From contig CANPWZ010000006.1 in NCBI GenBank assembly GCA_947585425.1, positions 34,002-98,001 on the forward strand: a stretch of 64,000 bases of DNA. The letters run 5' to 3'. How positions within the stretch are numbered: the stretch's first letter is position 1; each line of letters begins with the position of its first letter. The stretch is from an uncultured Oscillospiraceae bacterium. Lineage in GTDB: Bacteria; Bacillota; Clostridia; Oscillospirales; Oscillospiraceae. The position numbers were made by a program, and so were the translations under genes. Below the pieces are notes generated by a model. It worked only from the letters and a program-made list of their open reading frames with translations, was not told where the DNA came from and did no database searches. Positions 1 to 7,956 of the stretch are shown one piece after another.

Positions 1-988
1 TGATGTACACGCCGGCCTCGTTCTTGATGCCCTCCAGCCGCTGCTCCAGGACCTCCTGGATGATGGCGGCGTTCTCCCTGATGTAGGGGTCGCCCTCCCG
101 CAGGCACAGGAACAGGGTGACGAAGGGGGACTGGCCGTTGGTGGTCATCAGGGTGTTGATCTGGTACTGGATGGTCTGCACGCCGGACTTGAGCTCGTCC
201 TTGGTGCGGGCCTCGGCGATCTTCACCGCCGTCTCCTCGTCCAGCTCGGGGGCGGCCTCCCGGGTCTTGCGGAGGTACTTCTCGTAGGTCAGGCGGAGGT
301 ACTTGCCCAGATGGCTCATCTCCACCGACTGGCCGCCGTACTGGTTGGAGGCCACGCAGGCGATGATCTGGGTGACGATGGTGCAGGCCACCTGGAAGCT
401 CTTGGGGGACTCGATGAGCTTGCCGTTGATCATGGTGCCGTTGTCCAGCATGTCGCCGATGTTCACCAGGCAGCAGTTGAAGATGGGCTGGACGAAATAG
501 TCGGCGTCGTGGAAGTGGAGGACGCCCTCGTCGTGGGCCTTGGAAATCTTCTCGGGCAGCAGGATGCGGCGGGTCAGGTCGCGGCTCACCTCGCCGGCGA
601 TGTAGTCCCGCTGGGTGGAGGCGATGGCGGTGTTCTTGTTGGAGTTCTCCTCCGCCAGGTCCTTGTTCTGGTTGCGCAGCAGGGAGAGGATGGACTCATC
701 CGTGGTGTTGGCCTTGCGGACCAGGGCCCGGGTGTAGCGGTAGATGATATAAGCCTTGGCCAACTCGTACTTGCCGGCGGCCATCAGCTTGGTCTCCACC
801 ATGTCCTGGATGTCCTCCACCAGCAGACGGGGCTTGTGGCTGGCGGCCACCGCGTCGGCGATGACGTCCACCGAGGCGTCGTCCAGGCGGAACTGCTCCT
901 CCACGGCGGCGTTGGCCTTCTGGATGGCGTTGACGATCTTGCTGCGGTCAAAATCCACGACCGAGTTGTCTCTCTTGATGACCTTCAT
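1..988 (-). CDS. nrdD: Anaerobic ribonucleoside-triphosphate reductase, N-terminal part (gene runs off the left edge)
   Basis: About 329 codons of the amino end are present; the gene continues beyond base 1. The protein opens MKVIKRDNSVVDFDRSKI and continues with an ATP-cone regulatory domain (about residues 1-95). The start of the glycyl-radical catalytic barrel follows, with stretches such as RDYIAGEVSRDL, HFHDADYF and CCLVNI. Class III NrdD reduces NTPs to dNTPs without oxygen, using a radical set by the activase NrdG, and the ATP cone senses dATP/ATP. The start at 988 has a good ribosome site (AGAGGGAG) upstream. The radical glycine and zinc site lie outside the window, so completeness cannot be judged. 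Identification is secure from the ATP cone plus the barrel sequence. Confidence 0.93.
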   Translation of the reverse strand, partial: MKVIKRDNSVVDFDRSKIVNAIQKANAAVEEQFRLDDASVDVIADAVAASHKPRLLVEDIQDMVETKLMAAGKYELAKAYIIYRYTRALVRKANTTDESILSLLRNQNKDLAEENSNKNTAIASTQRDYIAGEVSRDLTRRILLPEKISKAHDEGVLHFHDADYFVQPIFNCCLVNIGDMLDNGTMINGKLIESPKSFQVACTIVTQIIACVASNQYGGQSVEMSHLGKYLRLTYEKYLRKTREAAPELDEETAVKIAEARTKDELKSGVQTIQYQINTLMTTNGQSPFVTLFLCLREGDPYIRENAAIIQEVLEQRLEGIKNEAGVYI

Positions 989-1093
989 TGGTAAAGCTCC
1001 CTCTCTATATCTCATATTCTGCGCGAATATCACAGTCCAAAAGGCCGGGGCCCCCGCGCTTTGGAAAAAGCCGGGAATGACCCGTGCTCAATT

Positions 1094-1122
1094 ATCGTAC
1101 TACATCTTGTGGTGTCTGTCAA
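1094..1122 (-). promoter_or_regulatory. nrdD promoter with NrdR-like box in the spacer
   Basis: On the minus strand TTGACA (1117-1122) and TACGAT (1094-1099) are separated by exactly 17 bases. The spacer is filled by an imperfect dyad (1098-1115, TACTACATCTTGTGGTGT on the plus strand) resembling clostridial NrdR boxes. A second AT-rich candidate lies at 1138-1155, about 40 bp away. NrdR boxes usually occur in pairs upstream of nrd genes. The promoter is seen directly; the NrdR assignment is inferred. Confidence 0.55.
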
Positions 1123-1287
1123 GGGGTTTACGTAAAAAATATCAAAATATTGTGTGCGGGCCCTTTTTATGGGACCGGCCCGCCGTGGCGTCCCGATTAG
1201 GCGGGGCATAGACTGGGATGCACCTGTCCGGCCCTCCCGCCGGGGGCGGGGGATCGTGCCTGACAGGGAGTGAAAGGAGCGTGCTTC

Positions 1288-2220
1288 ATGAACCAGACCT
1301 ATTTGAACTGTCCCTCCGTGGGCAACGCCATGTCCCCGGAGGAGTTCGCCGCCCAGAACGGCGACCCCGGCTTCGGCCCCGCGCTGGGCGGCCTCCAGGG
1401 CCAGAATGGGTGCGGCTGCCAAAGCGGCGGCCAGATGCCCCCCTATCCCTGCGGCCAGATGGCCGGGAACTGCTGCCAGCCCATGGTGTGCTGCTGCCAG
1501 CCGGTCCAGCCCCCCTGTAAGCCGGTAGAGGTGGACGAGGACGCCTGCTGCTGCAAGCAGTCCTTCCAGGCGGCGCTGGGGCTGCTGTGCAACCCCGTCC
1601 TGGCCAGCCTGCTGGACTTCAACGCCGTGGCCTTTATCACCGGCGACTATCTGGCCGGCTCCGTGCCCGAGACCCCGGCCACCCCCACCGCCGGCACCCC
1701 GTCCGACAACCTGGCGGACGACCTGACCGGCACCTTCCGGCGCTTCTCCCCCTGCAACGCCGACCTGCTGGACATCAACGCCCCGGTGTACGCCGCCAGC
1801 GCCACCGCCGACACCGCGGTGCTCACCGCCACCCAGATGTCCCTCTGCGCCCTGGACGCCCTTGCCATCCAGGCCGTGGAGGCCGAGGCCGAGGGCGACC
1901 TGACCGCCGACGAGGTGGCCGCCCGGAACTTCCGAACCATCCAGTCCGTCCTGACCCAGAGCTCCACCCAGGGGGCCTGCGCCATGACCCCCGGCTGCCA
2001 CTGCTGCGACGGCAGCGGCGAGGGCTGCTGCTGCTCCGCGGGCGTGCTCACCGCCCTGTCCCAGGGCAATCTGAGCCGCCAGGTGTCCCTGGTGGCCGGG
2101 CCGTTGGTGCTGAACGAGGCCACCCTGCTGGGTCGGGTGGGCAACGTGCTCATCCTGGCCAACCCCGAGGACGAGCGGATCTATTTCGTCTGCGCCAACA
2201 GCGTGCAGTTCATCGCCTGA
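1288..2220 (+). CDS. Cysteine-rich protein of unknown function
   Basis: A 310-residue protein not recognised as any named family. The ATG at 1288 follows AAAGGAG at 1273-1279, so it is preferred to the in-frame GTG at 1270. The first 90 residues are rich in Gly, Gln, Pro and Cys, with clusters such as CGC, NCC, VCCC and ACCC. A second cluster (PGCHCC, EGCCC) lies near residues 235-250. I count about 24 cysteines in all. The centre is more ordinary and Ala/Thr-rich (about residues 90-225), and the end is compact and hydrophobic (LLGRVGNVLILAN). There is no signal peptide or membrane segment. Such composition occurs in spore-coat and metal-binding proteins, but no motif proves either. The gene stands alone, closed by a strong terminator. 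Confidence 0.75.
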   Translation: MNQTYLNCPSVGNAMSPEEFAAQNGDPGFGPALGGLQGQNGCGCQSGGQMPPYPCGQMAGNCCQPMVCCCQPVQPPCKPVEVDEDACCCKQSFQAALGLLCNPVLASLLDFNAVAFITGDYLAGSVPETPATPTAGTPSDNLADDLTGTFRRFSPCNADLLDINAPVYAASATADTAVLTATQMSLCALDALAIQAVEAEAEGDLTADEVAARNFRTIQSVLTQSSTQGACAMTPGCHCCDGSGEGCCCSAGVLTALSQGNLSRQVSLVAGPLVLNEATLLGRVGNVLILANPEDERIYFVCANSVQFIA

Positions 2221-2228
2221 GACGCGCA

Positions 2229-2260
2229 AAAACCCCGCGGGATCGCTCCCGCGGGGTTTT
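2229..2260. terminator. Bidirectional terminator
   Basis: Perfect 14-bp arms 2229-2242 and 2247-2260 with a 4-base loop; A-run on one side and T-run on the other. It serves both the cysteine-rich gene and the converging ychF. Confidence 0.93.
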
Positions 2261-2268
2261 CTCTCGGA

Positions 2269-3366
2269 TCACACATTAAATCTGAAGAGGATGATGTCCC
2301 CGTCCTGGACCACGTAGTCCTTGCCCTCGGAGCGGATGAGGCCCTTCTCCCGGGCCGCCGCCATGGATCCGCACTCTTTCAGCGCGTTGAAGGCGATGGC
2401 CTCCGCCCGGATGAACCCCCGCTCGAAGTCGGAGTGGATCTTGCCGGCGGCCTGGGGGGCCTTGGTGCCCCTGGTGATGGTCCAGGCACGGCACTCGTCC
2501 TCGCCGCTGGTGAGGAAGGAGATGAGCCCCAGCAGGGTGTAGCTGGCCCTGATGAGCCGGTCCAGGCCGGACTCCTGGATGCCCAGGTCCTCCAGGAACA
2601 GGGCCTTCTCGTCGGCGGGCAGCTCGGCGATCTCCGCCTCCAGCTTGGCGCACACGGGGATGACCTGGGCCCCCTCTGCCTTCGCCCGCTCCGCCACCTG
2701 GTTATAGTACTCCACCGCCGTGGGGTCGGCGAAGCCGTCCTCGTCCAGGTTGGCGGCGTAAATGACGGGCTTGAGGGACAGCAGCTCGGAGGTCTTGATG
2801 AGCTCCCCGTCCTCCTCGTCCACCTCGCTGAGATAAGACCGGGCGGACTTGCCGTCGTTCATCCACGCCCGCAGGCCCTCGAACACCTCGGCCTCGTGGT
2901 TATACTTCTTGTCCGCCTTGGCGGCCTTCCTGGCCTTGTCGATGCGCCGGTCGGCCATCTCTACGTCGGCCATGATGAGCTCCAGGTCGATGATGTCCAT
3001 GTCCCGGACGGGATCGGTGGAGCCCTCCACGTGGATGACGTTCTCATCGTCGAAGCAGCGCACCACGTGGACGATGGCGGCGCACTCCCGGATGTTGGCC
3101 AAAAACTTGTTGCCCAGGCCCTCCCCCTTGGAGGCCCCCTTCACCAGCCCGGCGATGTCCACGAACTCCACCACGGCGGGAGTGGTCTTTTTGGGCTTGT
3201 AGAAGTCGGAGAGCCAGTCCAGCCTCGCGTCTGGCACCGCCACCGTGCCCACGTTGGGGTCGATGGTGCAGAAGGGGTAGTTGGCGCTCTCGGCGCCGGC
3301 GTTGGTGATGGCGTTGAACAGGGTGGACTTGCCCACGTTGGGCAGCCCCACGATGCCTAATTTCAT
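2269..3366 (-). CDS. ychF: Redox/ribosome-associated ATPase YchF (OLA1 family)
   Basis: A 365-residue P-loop protein, the usual length. Walker A is GLPNVGKS at residues 7-14. NLDE near residue 207 stands where true GTPases have NKxD, the hallmark of ATP-preferring YchF. The C-terminal TGS-type domain ends in DYVVQDGDIILFRFNV. YchF binds ribosomes and is linked to translation and oxidative-stress control. A stop codon of the upstream integrase lies only 6 bases before the ATG, inside the ribosome-site region (AAGGAG then GAGG), so the gene has no room for its own promoter next to its start and is probably read with the integrase. Confidence 0.95.
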   Translation of the reverse strand: MKLGIVGLPNVGKSTLFNAITNAGAESANYPFCTIDPNVGTVAVPDARLDWLSDFYKPKKTTPAVVEFVDIAGLVKGASKGEGLGNKFLANIRECAAIVHVVRCFDDENVIHVEGSTDPVRDMDIIDLELIMADVEMADRRIDKARKAAKADKKYNHEAEVFEGLRAWMNDGKSARSYLSEVDEEDGELIKTSELLSLKPVIYAANLDEDGFADPTAVEYYNQVAERAKAEGAQVIPVCAKLEAEIAELPADEKALFLEDLGIQESGLDRLIRASYTLLGLISFLTSGEDECRAWTITRGTKAPQAAGKIHSDFERGFIRAEAIAFNALKECGSMAAAREKGLIRSEGKDYVVQDGDIILFRFNV

Positions 3367-3372
3367 AATTCC

Positions 3373-4623
3373 TCATACTCCTTGATTTTCAACGGGTTTG
3401 GCGGCCCGTAACGGTCTCTGCTGTACCATTACTGTACCATTTTGCGTTTGCTGACTGCGTTCAAACTGTTGGACGGCTTTCGTCATCGAGTCATCGGTCA
3501 CATGGACATAACGATCCATCGTGGTCTGGATGCTGGCGTGGCCCAGCAGTTTTTGCAGCACTTTGGGCGGCATCCCGCTCTCGATGGCGCGGGTGGCATA
3601 AGTGTGGCGCAGCGCGTGCATACAAAAATGCTTGATCCCCGCCTCATCGCACAGCTTGTACAAGTGGGTGTCATAAGAACTGTTCTTTGCAGGCTCACCA
3701 GTCCTCCAGTTGATAAAGACCAGGTCCCGCATCACAAGGGTCGCTTTCGCGCCGGTACGCCGGTCAATGTACTCCAAGGTCTTGGAGAGGACCGCCCCCT
3801 CCCTTCTCCCGTCAGCCCTTGCCTGTACGTCCCGGAGTATCTCGTAGGCACGATTTGTCAGAGGGATCGTTCGGTAACTCTGCTGCGTTTTGGGGGGACC
3901 GGCACGCCAGTACTTCTGGCTGTGCCGGTATTCCAGCGTTTTATTGACCGTCAGCGTCCGTCTTTCCCAGTTGATCGCATCCCAGGTCAAGCCGATCAAT
4001 TCGCCGGTACGCAGTCCCGTCTCCAGGATCAGCGCGTATTGCGCGTAATTGTGAGACCGCTTGGCCGTCTCCAGGAATTTTTGCTGTTCTTCCACCGTAA
4101 GGAACTTGATGTCATCCACGGCACGGATGGGTTTCGTGTATCTTACCCCATCCATAGGGTGTTTGGCAATCAGGTCATTCATGACCGCTGACCGGAGCAT
4201 AGTGCCCATAGCGATATACGCCTGCCGGATCGTAGAGCCCGCATAGTCGTCTTCCATACGGTTCAGAACCATCTTGCAGTGCATCGGTTTGACCTCCGCC
4301 AAAGGCATACTGCCGATCACAGGCTGAATATTGTGTTCATATCTCTCCCGGTAATTCCTCCGGGTGTTGGGTGCCAGATCGCCTACGATATTTTTGATCC
4401 AATACTCAAACCAAGCGTCCACGGTCACATCTGGAGGGACGACTGCGTTATTGTGCTTGTCCGCGTATCTCGCGTCTTCCAGCCAATTTCGGGCCTCCGG
4501 GAGTGTAGAAAAACATCTGACGGAACGCTTCCCTTGCTTATTTACAAATCTTGCGCTGTAAAGACCGTCCTTTCTTTGGCAGATACCCTTGCCGCATTCT
4601 CTGCCTTTTAAGTTTTTACCCAT
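3373..4623 (-). CDS. int: Tyrosine recombinase (Tn916/phage-type integrase)
   Basis: 416 residues with the three-part layout of ICE/phage integrases. An arm-site binding domain (about 12-55) is followed by a SAM-like core-binding domain (about 70-160) and a catalytic domain (about 175-385). Catalytic residues are visible: Arg in [10 protein letters not shown], the HxxR box in HALRHTYA, His in [10 protein letters not shown] and the nucleophile in MDRYVHV. It would catalyse integration or excision of an element, and a small Xis-like gene sits directly upstream as in Tn916-type modules. The C-terminal tail (NGTVMVQ and about 18 further residues) extends to the edge of ychF. No conjugation or phage structural genes accompany it, so it is a remnant or a very small element. 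ATG 4623 has GGAG about 9 bases upstream. Confidence 0.93.
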   Translation of the reverse strand: MGKNLKGRECGKGICQRKDGLYSARFVNKQGKRSVRCFSTLPEARNWLEDARYADKHNNAVVPPDVTVDAWFEYWIKNIVGDLAPNTRRNYRERYEHNIQPVIGSMPLAEVKPMHCKMVLNRMEDDYAGSTIRQAYIAMGTMLRSAVMNDLIAKHPMDGVRYTKPIRAVDDIKFLTVEEQQKFLETAKRSHNYAQYALILETGLRTGELIGLTWDAINWERRTLTVNKTLEYRHSQKYWRAGPPKTQQSYRTIPLTNRAYEILRDVQARADGRREGAVLSKTLEYIDRRTGAKATLVMRDLVFINWRTGEPAKNSSYDTHLYKLCDEAGIKHFCMHALRHTYATRAIESGMPPKVLQKLLGHASIQTTMDRYVHVTDDSMTKAVQQFERSQQTQNGTVMVQQRPLRAAKPVENQGV

Positions 4624-4639
4624 AATAGGACTCCTTTCC

Positions 4640-4707
4640 CGCTATGAGAAAAAAGCCCCATGCAACAACAATCATTGTAGCATAGGGCTTTCTTTTTCTC
4701 AATAGCG
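4640..4707 (-). terminator. Long hairpin between xis-like gene and int
   Basis: An interrupted stem of about 25 bp runs from CGCTAT (4640-4645) to ATAGCG (4702-4707). It includes paired GGGC/GCCC and GCAT/ATGC segments and a small apical hairpin. Read on the minus strand it is followed by a T-rich run. It lies just upstream of the integrase ATG and could attenuate int expression. Confidence 0.7.
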
Positions 4708-4715
4708 AAATGCGT

Positions 4716-4967
4716 TCAAATGATCAATTTATTACTGATGAACTCCTCGAACTCTTTGCGCTTCACCAGCTTTTTTGTGCCTACATAGAGGACAAAGGGG
4801 CAGTTGGGCGTCCGCAACAGGCTGTCGATTTTGTTAATCCCGATGTTGCTATACTCAGCCGCCTCCCGGATGGTCAGCGTCATTTTCAGGTGGATTGGGA
4901 CATGATCCCCTTCGCCGTGAGACTGTGATCTATCTGAGGAGCGATACTTAGTCTCCAAGGCGACCAC
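4716..4967 (-). CDS. Excisionase-like protein (Tn916 Xis family)
   Basis: Up to 83 residues. The core, VPIHLKMTLTIREAAEYSNI followed by INKIDSLL and KKLVKRKEFEEFI, matches the small winged-helix excisionases in which a TLTIEEA-type helix precedes a recognition helix. Such proteins bend attachment-site DNA and steer the integrase toward excision. The start is uncertain: GTG 4967 overlaps the end of the next gene by 20 bases, and a TTG at 4958 has AGGAAGG at good distance. It lies between two integrase genes and upstream of int, separated from it by a terminator-like hairpin. Confidence 0.78.
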   Translation of the reverse strand: MVALETKYRSSDRSQSHGEGDHVPIHLKMTLTIREAAEYSNIGINKIDSLLRTPNCPFVLYVGTKKLVKRKEFEEFISNKLII

Positions 4968-5865
4968 CCTTCCTCACCGACGCCAGGTAGATGTCCGTGA
5001 CGTCAGGCCGCTCATGGCCCAGGAGCTTGGACACGGCGAGATGGGCGTCCAGCTCATTTTTACCGGCCGCAATCAACGCCTGATACTTTTCAGCAGCATA
5101 GGTGTGGCGAAGTCCGTGGAAGGTCAGGGGGCGCTCGTCGCCCTCGTCACATAACTCCTTGCGATGATCCAGCAGAAACTTCTGGATGCCGTAAATGGCG
5201 TCGTCGGTGGGCATATCGTCCGGCACCAGCAGCTTGTGGCCCCGTTTGGTGCGGCGAAGCGTCTCCCGCAGCGCAATGGAGATCTGCTTATTGATGGGCA
5301 CGGTGCGAACCTTGCCGCCCTTGCCCTTGATGGTGATGGCCCCTTCCCGCAGCGCATCCTCCGCGATGGCCGTGTCGATGCGGAAGCACTCGTGGACCCG
5401 CAGTCCGCCATAGCGGGCCAGATAAAAGGCCAGAATGTAGTCGTCGCGGCCCTCAAACAGAGCGATCATCAAAAGGCGATTGAACTCAGGCGGCGTCCAG
5501 GTGCGGTCTACCCCGCCGAAGCGGCGGCGCTCCAGTTCGATGCCCAACTGACTATTGGAGGGCAAGCGATACTTGGCGTCCATCTTGTCGTGCCAGAACC
5601 GGATGCCAGCCAGTTCCGTCTTGATCGTGCTGGCGGACTTGCCGGCCATCTGCATATGCTCCACGTAGCTGACCAGATGCTTGCCGCTGATATTGGCCAG
5701 CTTTTGCAGACAGTAGTGATCCGCGAGGAATTTGCAGAACCGCTTCATGGCCTCGTAATACCGATCCTTGGTCCGGAAGCTCCCCTGCCGATTGTGCCTT
5801 GCCAGCTTGTCCAGCTGGTCCACGAGGGCCCTGTAAATGCCCTCATTTTTGATGTTAGATTTCAT
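4948..5865 (-). CDS. Second tyrosine recombinase
   Basis: 305 residues, clearly different from the neighbouring integrase and lacking its arm-binding domain. The N-terminal SAM-like domain (about 10-110) is followed by a catalytic domain carrying Arg in GGLRVHE, the beta-hairpin Lys in KGKGGKVRTVPI, HGLRHTYA, and LLGHERPDVTDIYLAS with the Tyr nucleophile. All catalytic residues are therefore present. It could be an XerC-like or element-specific recombinase. ATG 5865 has GGGAG 8 bases upstream. It overlaps the Xis-like gene, which suggests one transcript of recombinase, Xis and, after a hairpin, integrase. Confidence 0.9.
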   Translation of the reverse strand: MKSNIKNEGIYRALVDQLDKLARHNRQGSFRTKDRYYEAMKRFCKFLADHYCLQKLANISGKHLVSYVEHMQMAGKSASTIKTELAGIRFWHDKMDAKYRLPSNSQLGIELERRRFGGVDRTWTPPEFNRLLMIALFEGRDDYILAFYLARYGGLRVHECFRIDTAIAEDALREGAITIKGKGGKVRTVPINKQISIALRETLRRTKRGHKLLVPDDMPTDDAIYGIQKFLLDHRKELCDEGDERPLTFHGLRHTYAAEKYQALIAAGKNELDAHLAVSKLLGHERPDVTDIYLASVRKGGRLGD

Positions 5866-6503
5866 ATGAAAAACTCCCTAATCTTCAAAATATAAGTTCA
5901 GATGGGCGCAGTCCACCCCTTGGCAACTCTGTCCGTTTCCGGCTCGTTTCCACTGAAACAGACATCTCCGACAGGGCCCAAACCCTTGAAACAAGCGGCC
6001 TGAGGAACTCTGTTCCGATACCTGTCTCTCTTTCAGTTGTGCCTCGGTCAGTACGAACACAGCATGGGGAGATGAGCTCCCTGTCGCCTTGGGGTCCCGC
6101 TCGCGGCCCATCGAAGCGGACGCGAGTGGGAGAGGAGGAGCGGCGCAATGAATGAGCTTTCGCGCTTGCGCGGAAGCGAAGGATATGGAGCGCGCTCCGA
6201 CGACGCTGCGGACACGGCCGCTGAACTCGGCTGCGGCGCAATGCCGCGGGTGTCCTTCGATCCCTCCGGCTGGGATCGGGGTGCGCGAACTCTCACGCTG
6301 CCGGACCGGCGCAGCGCCGGAGCGGTGAGAGGTGAGACCGTTGCCAATGGCCTCCGAGGTTATCATCCCTGGGTCCCCGCAAACCTCAAAGCGGGGAGGG
6401 TTCTGGCAGTTCGTCCTATTCTACGGTGCGTGTTTCCCTGGCCGGCGGCTGGCAGGACCGCTGGCTGCTCCCGATGAGCGGAAACCTTTCATAAACGCAA
6501 AAA

Positions 6504-6550
6504 GGGAGCGCGAAAAGTCGTCAAAGCATCAACAAACTTCTCGCGCTCCC
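6504..6550 (-). terminator. Long-loop hairpin, terminator-like on the minus strand
   Basis: Arms GGGAGCGCGA (6504-6513) and TCGCGCTCCC (6541-6550), extended to 14 bp with one mismatch, enclose a 19-base loop. On the minus strand five T residues follow. No gene lies directly upstream on that strand, so it may instead be an element end or RNA structure. Confidence 0.6.
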
Positions 6551-6792
6551 TGAGAGCGCCTGGCTTTTCAATTATTCGCCCCGTGGGGCCGTTACGGAGA
6601 TATTGCGGCTGCCCACATGGCGGCAAAGTTCACCGTCTGGCAGGTCAGTCATCTAATTGGCTTCTTCCAGTCTATGCGGACGGCGAAAGGGCGCACTTTG
6701 CCCCTCCCTAACGCCGTTCCTCCCTACCTTACTCCGCCCTATCTTACTCCGCCCTGATTACAGGGCAAGTATAGCACAGTGCAAGGCCGCTG

Positions 6793-6817
6793 TATAGGTG
6801 GAAATGTTCCACCTATA
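6793..6817. repeat. Perfect 11-bp inverted repeat
   Basis: Arms TATAGGTGGAA (6793-6803) and TTCCACCTATA (6807-6817) around ATG. There is no T-run beyond the arms, so an operator or recombination/relaxase-type site fits as well as a terminator. Confidence 0.7.
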
Positions 6818-6930
6818 ATTCATCAATTTTTGCGAACGCGCTTTTTCACAGTGAACTAATCTTTTCCGCCAGTCTAATATATCTAAATACGATATAAGAG
6901 CCCAAAGAACAACCATTTTTAAAAAGTGGT

Positions 6931-6958
6931 AATGGCCCGGGCAACAGCCCAGGCCATT
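6931..6958 (-). terminator. Terminator of the fructan operon
   Basis: 12-bp arms 6931-6942 and 6947-6958 with one mismatch and a 4-base loop, about 20 bases beyond the fructokinase stop. A T-rich stretch follows on the minus strand. Confidence 0.75.
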
Positions 6959-6980
6959 TCATTTCATTGAAGCGCTATAT

Positions 6981-7943
6981 TCACAGCAACGCCATGATCT
7001 GCTCCCGCTCCGGCATGGAGCGGATGGCCCCCTTTTTGGTGGTGACCAGGTAGGCCGCCGCGTTGGCGAAGCGCAGCATTTGCCCCAGATCGTCGGGGGT
7101 CAGGCCGTCCAGCCCATGTTCCAGCACATAGTTCAGCACGCAGGCGCAGAAGGTGTCCCCCGCGCCGGTGGTCTCGATGGTGCCGCCCAGTTTGAGGGCG
7201 GGCTGATAGGCCCGCATGCCGCCGTAATGGGCCCAGCTGCCGTCGGCGCCGGCGGTGGCGTTCAGCAGTTTGATGTGGGGGTGCTTCGCCTGAAGGATGG
7301 CCACGGCCCGCCCGATGTCCGCCTGGCCGGTCATGAACTCCAGCTCGTTGTCGGCGATCTTGAGCACGTCGCACTGGCTGAGGCCCCACTCGATCTGGGC
7401 CCTGGCGTTCTCCAGGCTGTCCCACAGGGGCGGGCGCAGGTTGGGGTCGAAGGAGATCACCGCGCCGCTCTCCTTGGCCAGGGCCACCGCCTGTTTCGTG
7501 GCGGAGCGCACCGGCTCATGGGTGAGGGACAGAGTGCCGAAGTGGAACACGCGGGCGCTCTGGATCAGCTCCGCGGGGACCTCCTCCGGCGTCAGCATCA
7601 TGTCCGCGCCGGGGGCCCGGTAGAAGGAGAAATCCCGGTCGCCCCCCGGCAGGGTCTTCACAAAGGCCAGGGTGGTGCGGACGGCCCGGTCCACGGCCAA
7701 GCCGCCCGTGTCGATGCCGGCTTCCTCCGCCACGCCCCGCAGCAGGGAGCCGAACATATCGTCCCCCACCTTGCCGATGAAGGCGGTCCTTTTGCCCAGC
7801 TTCTGCAGCATGGCCAGCACATTGCAGGGGGCCCCGCCGGGATTGGCCTCGAACAGGGAGTTGCCCTGGCCGCTGGCGCCGTTCTCCGTGAAGTCCATGA
7901 GCAGCTCGCCCAGGGCCACCACGTCAAATGCCTTGTCTGTCAT
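6981..7943 (-). CDS. Fructokinase, PfkB family
   Basis: 320 residues from the ATG at 7943, which lies 13 bases after the GH32 stop with GAGGGGG as ribosome site; an upstream in-frame start would overlap GH32 and has no site. PfkB signatures are visible: NPGGAPCNVL with the sugar-binding Gly pair near residue 35, and the C-terminal TTGAGDTFCACV holding the catalytic Asp and anion hole. It phosphorylates fructose, probably to fructose-6-phosphate, in the cytoplasm. As the last gene of the locus it acts on fructose freed by the upstream GH32 enzyme. Fructose is inferred from context; related ribokinases share the fold. Confidence 0.9.
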   Translation of the reverse strand: MTDKAFDVVALGELLMDFTENGASGQGNSLFEANPGGAPCNVLAMLQKLGKRTAFIGKVGDDMFGSLLRGVAEEAGIDTGGLAVDRAVRTTLAFVKTLPGGDRDFSFYRAPGADMMLTPEEVPAELIQSARVFHFGTLSLTHEPVRSATKQAVALAKESGAVISFDPNLRPPLWDSLENARAQIEWGLSQCDVLKIADNELEFMTGQADIGRAVAILQAKHPHIKLLNATAGADGSWAHYGGMRAYQPALKLGGTIETTGAGDTFCACVLNYVLEHGLDGLTPDDLGQMLRFANAAAYLVTTKKGAIRSMPEREQIMALL

Positions 7944-7956
7944 CCCGTCCGCCCCC

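Larger units (their letters stand above)
5866..6980. other. Gene-free, hairpin-rich stretch beside the recombinase module
   Basis: Several open frames cross this 1.1-kb stretch, but none has a convincing ribosome site or family. It contains the palindrome GGAGCGCGCTCC (6187-6198) and a GGACAC/GTGTCC closing pair (6210-6215, 6250-6255). A nested 42-base hairpin spans 6290-6331 (CTCTCAC/GTGAGAG outer arms, CCGGCG/CGCCGG inner arms). Other hairpins are listed separately. There is also a 13-bp direct repeat, CTTACTCCGCCCT, at 6728-6740 and 6743-6755. The left part is GC-rich and the last 200 bases AT-rich. It may be a decayed element end, an attachment region or a structured RNA; I cannot assign it. 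Confidence 0.6.

Noticed and set aside
1030..2229. A 399-codon frame antisense to the cysteine-rich gene
   Set aside because: Ala/Gly/His/Val-rich shadow product running through a terminator and the nrdD promoter.
5878..6366. A 162-codon minus-strand frame beside the second integrase
   Set aside because: No ribosome site, Arg/Ser-rich composition and no family; the stretch is full of hairpins, which fits non-coding DNA.
6270..6375. A tRNA-like or selenocysteine-tRNA-like stretch
   Set aside because: GGGAT/ATCCC ends and a GTTCG motif looked suggestive, but no proper D arm, anticodon loop or acceptor pairing can be drawn.
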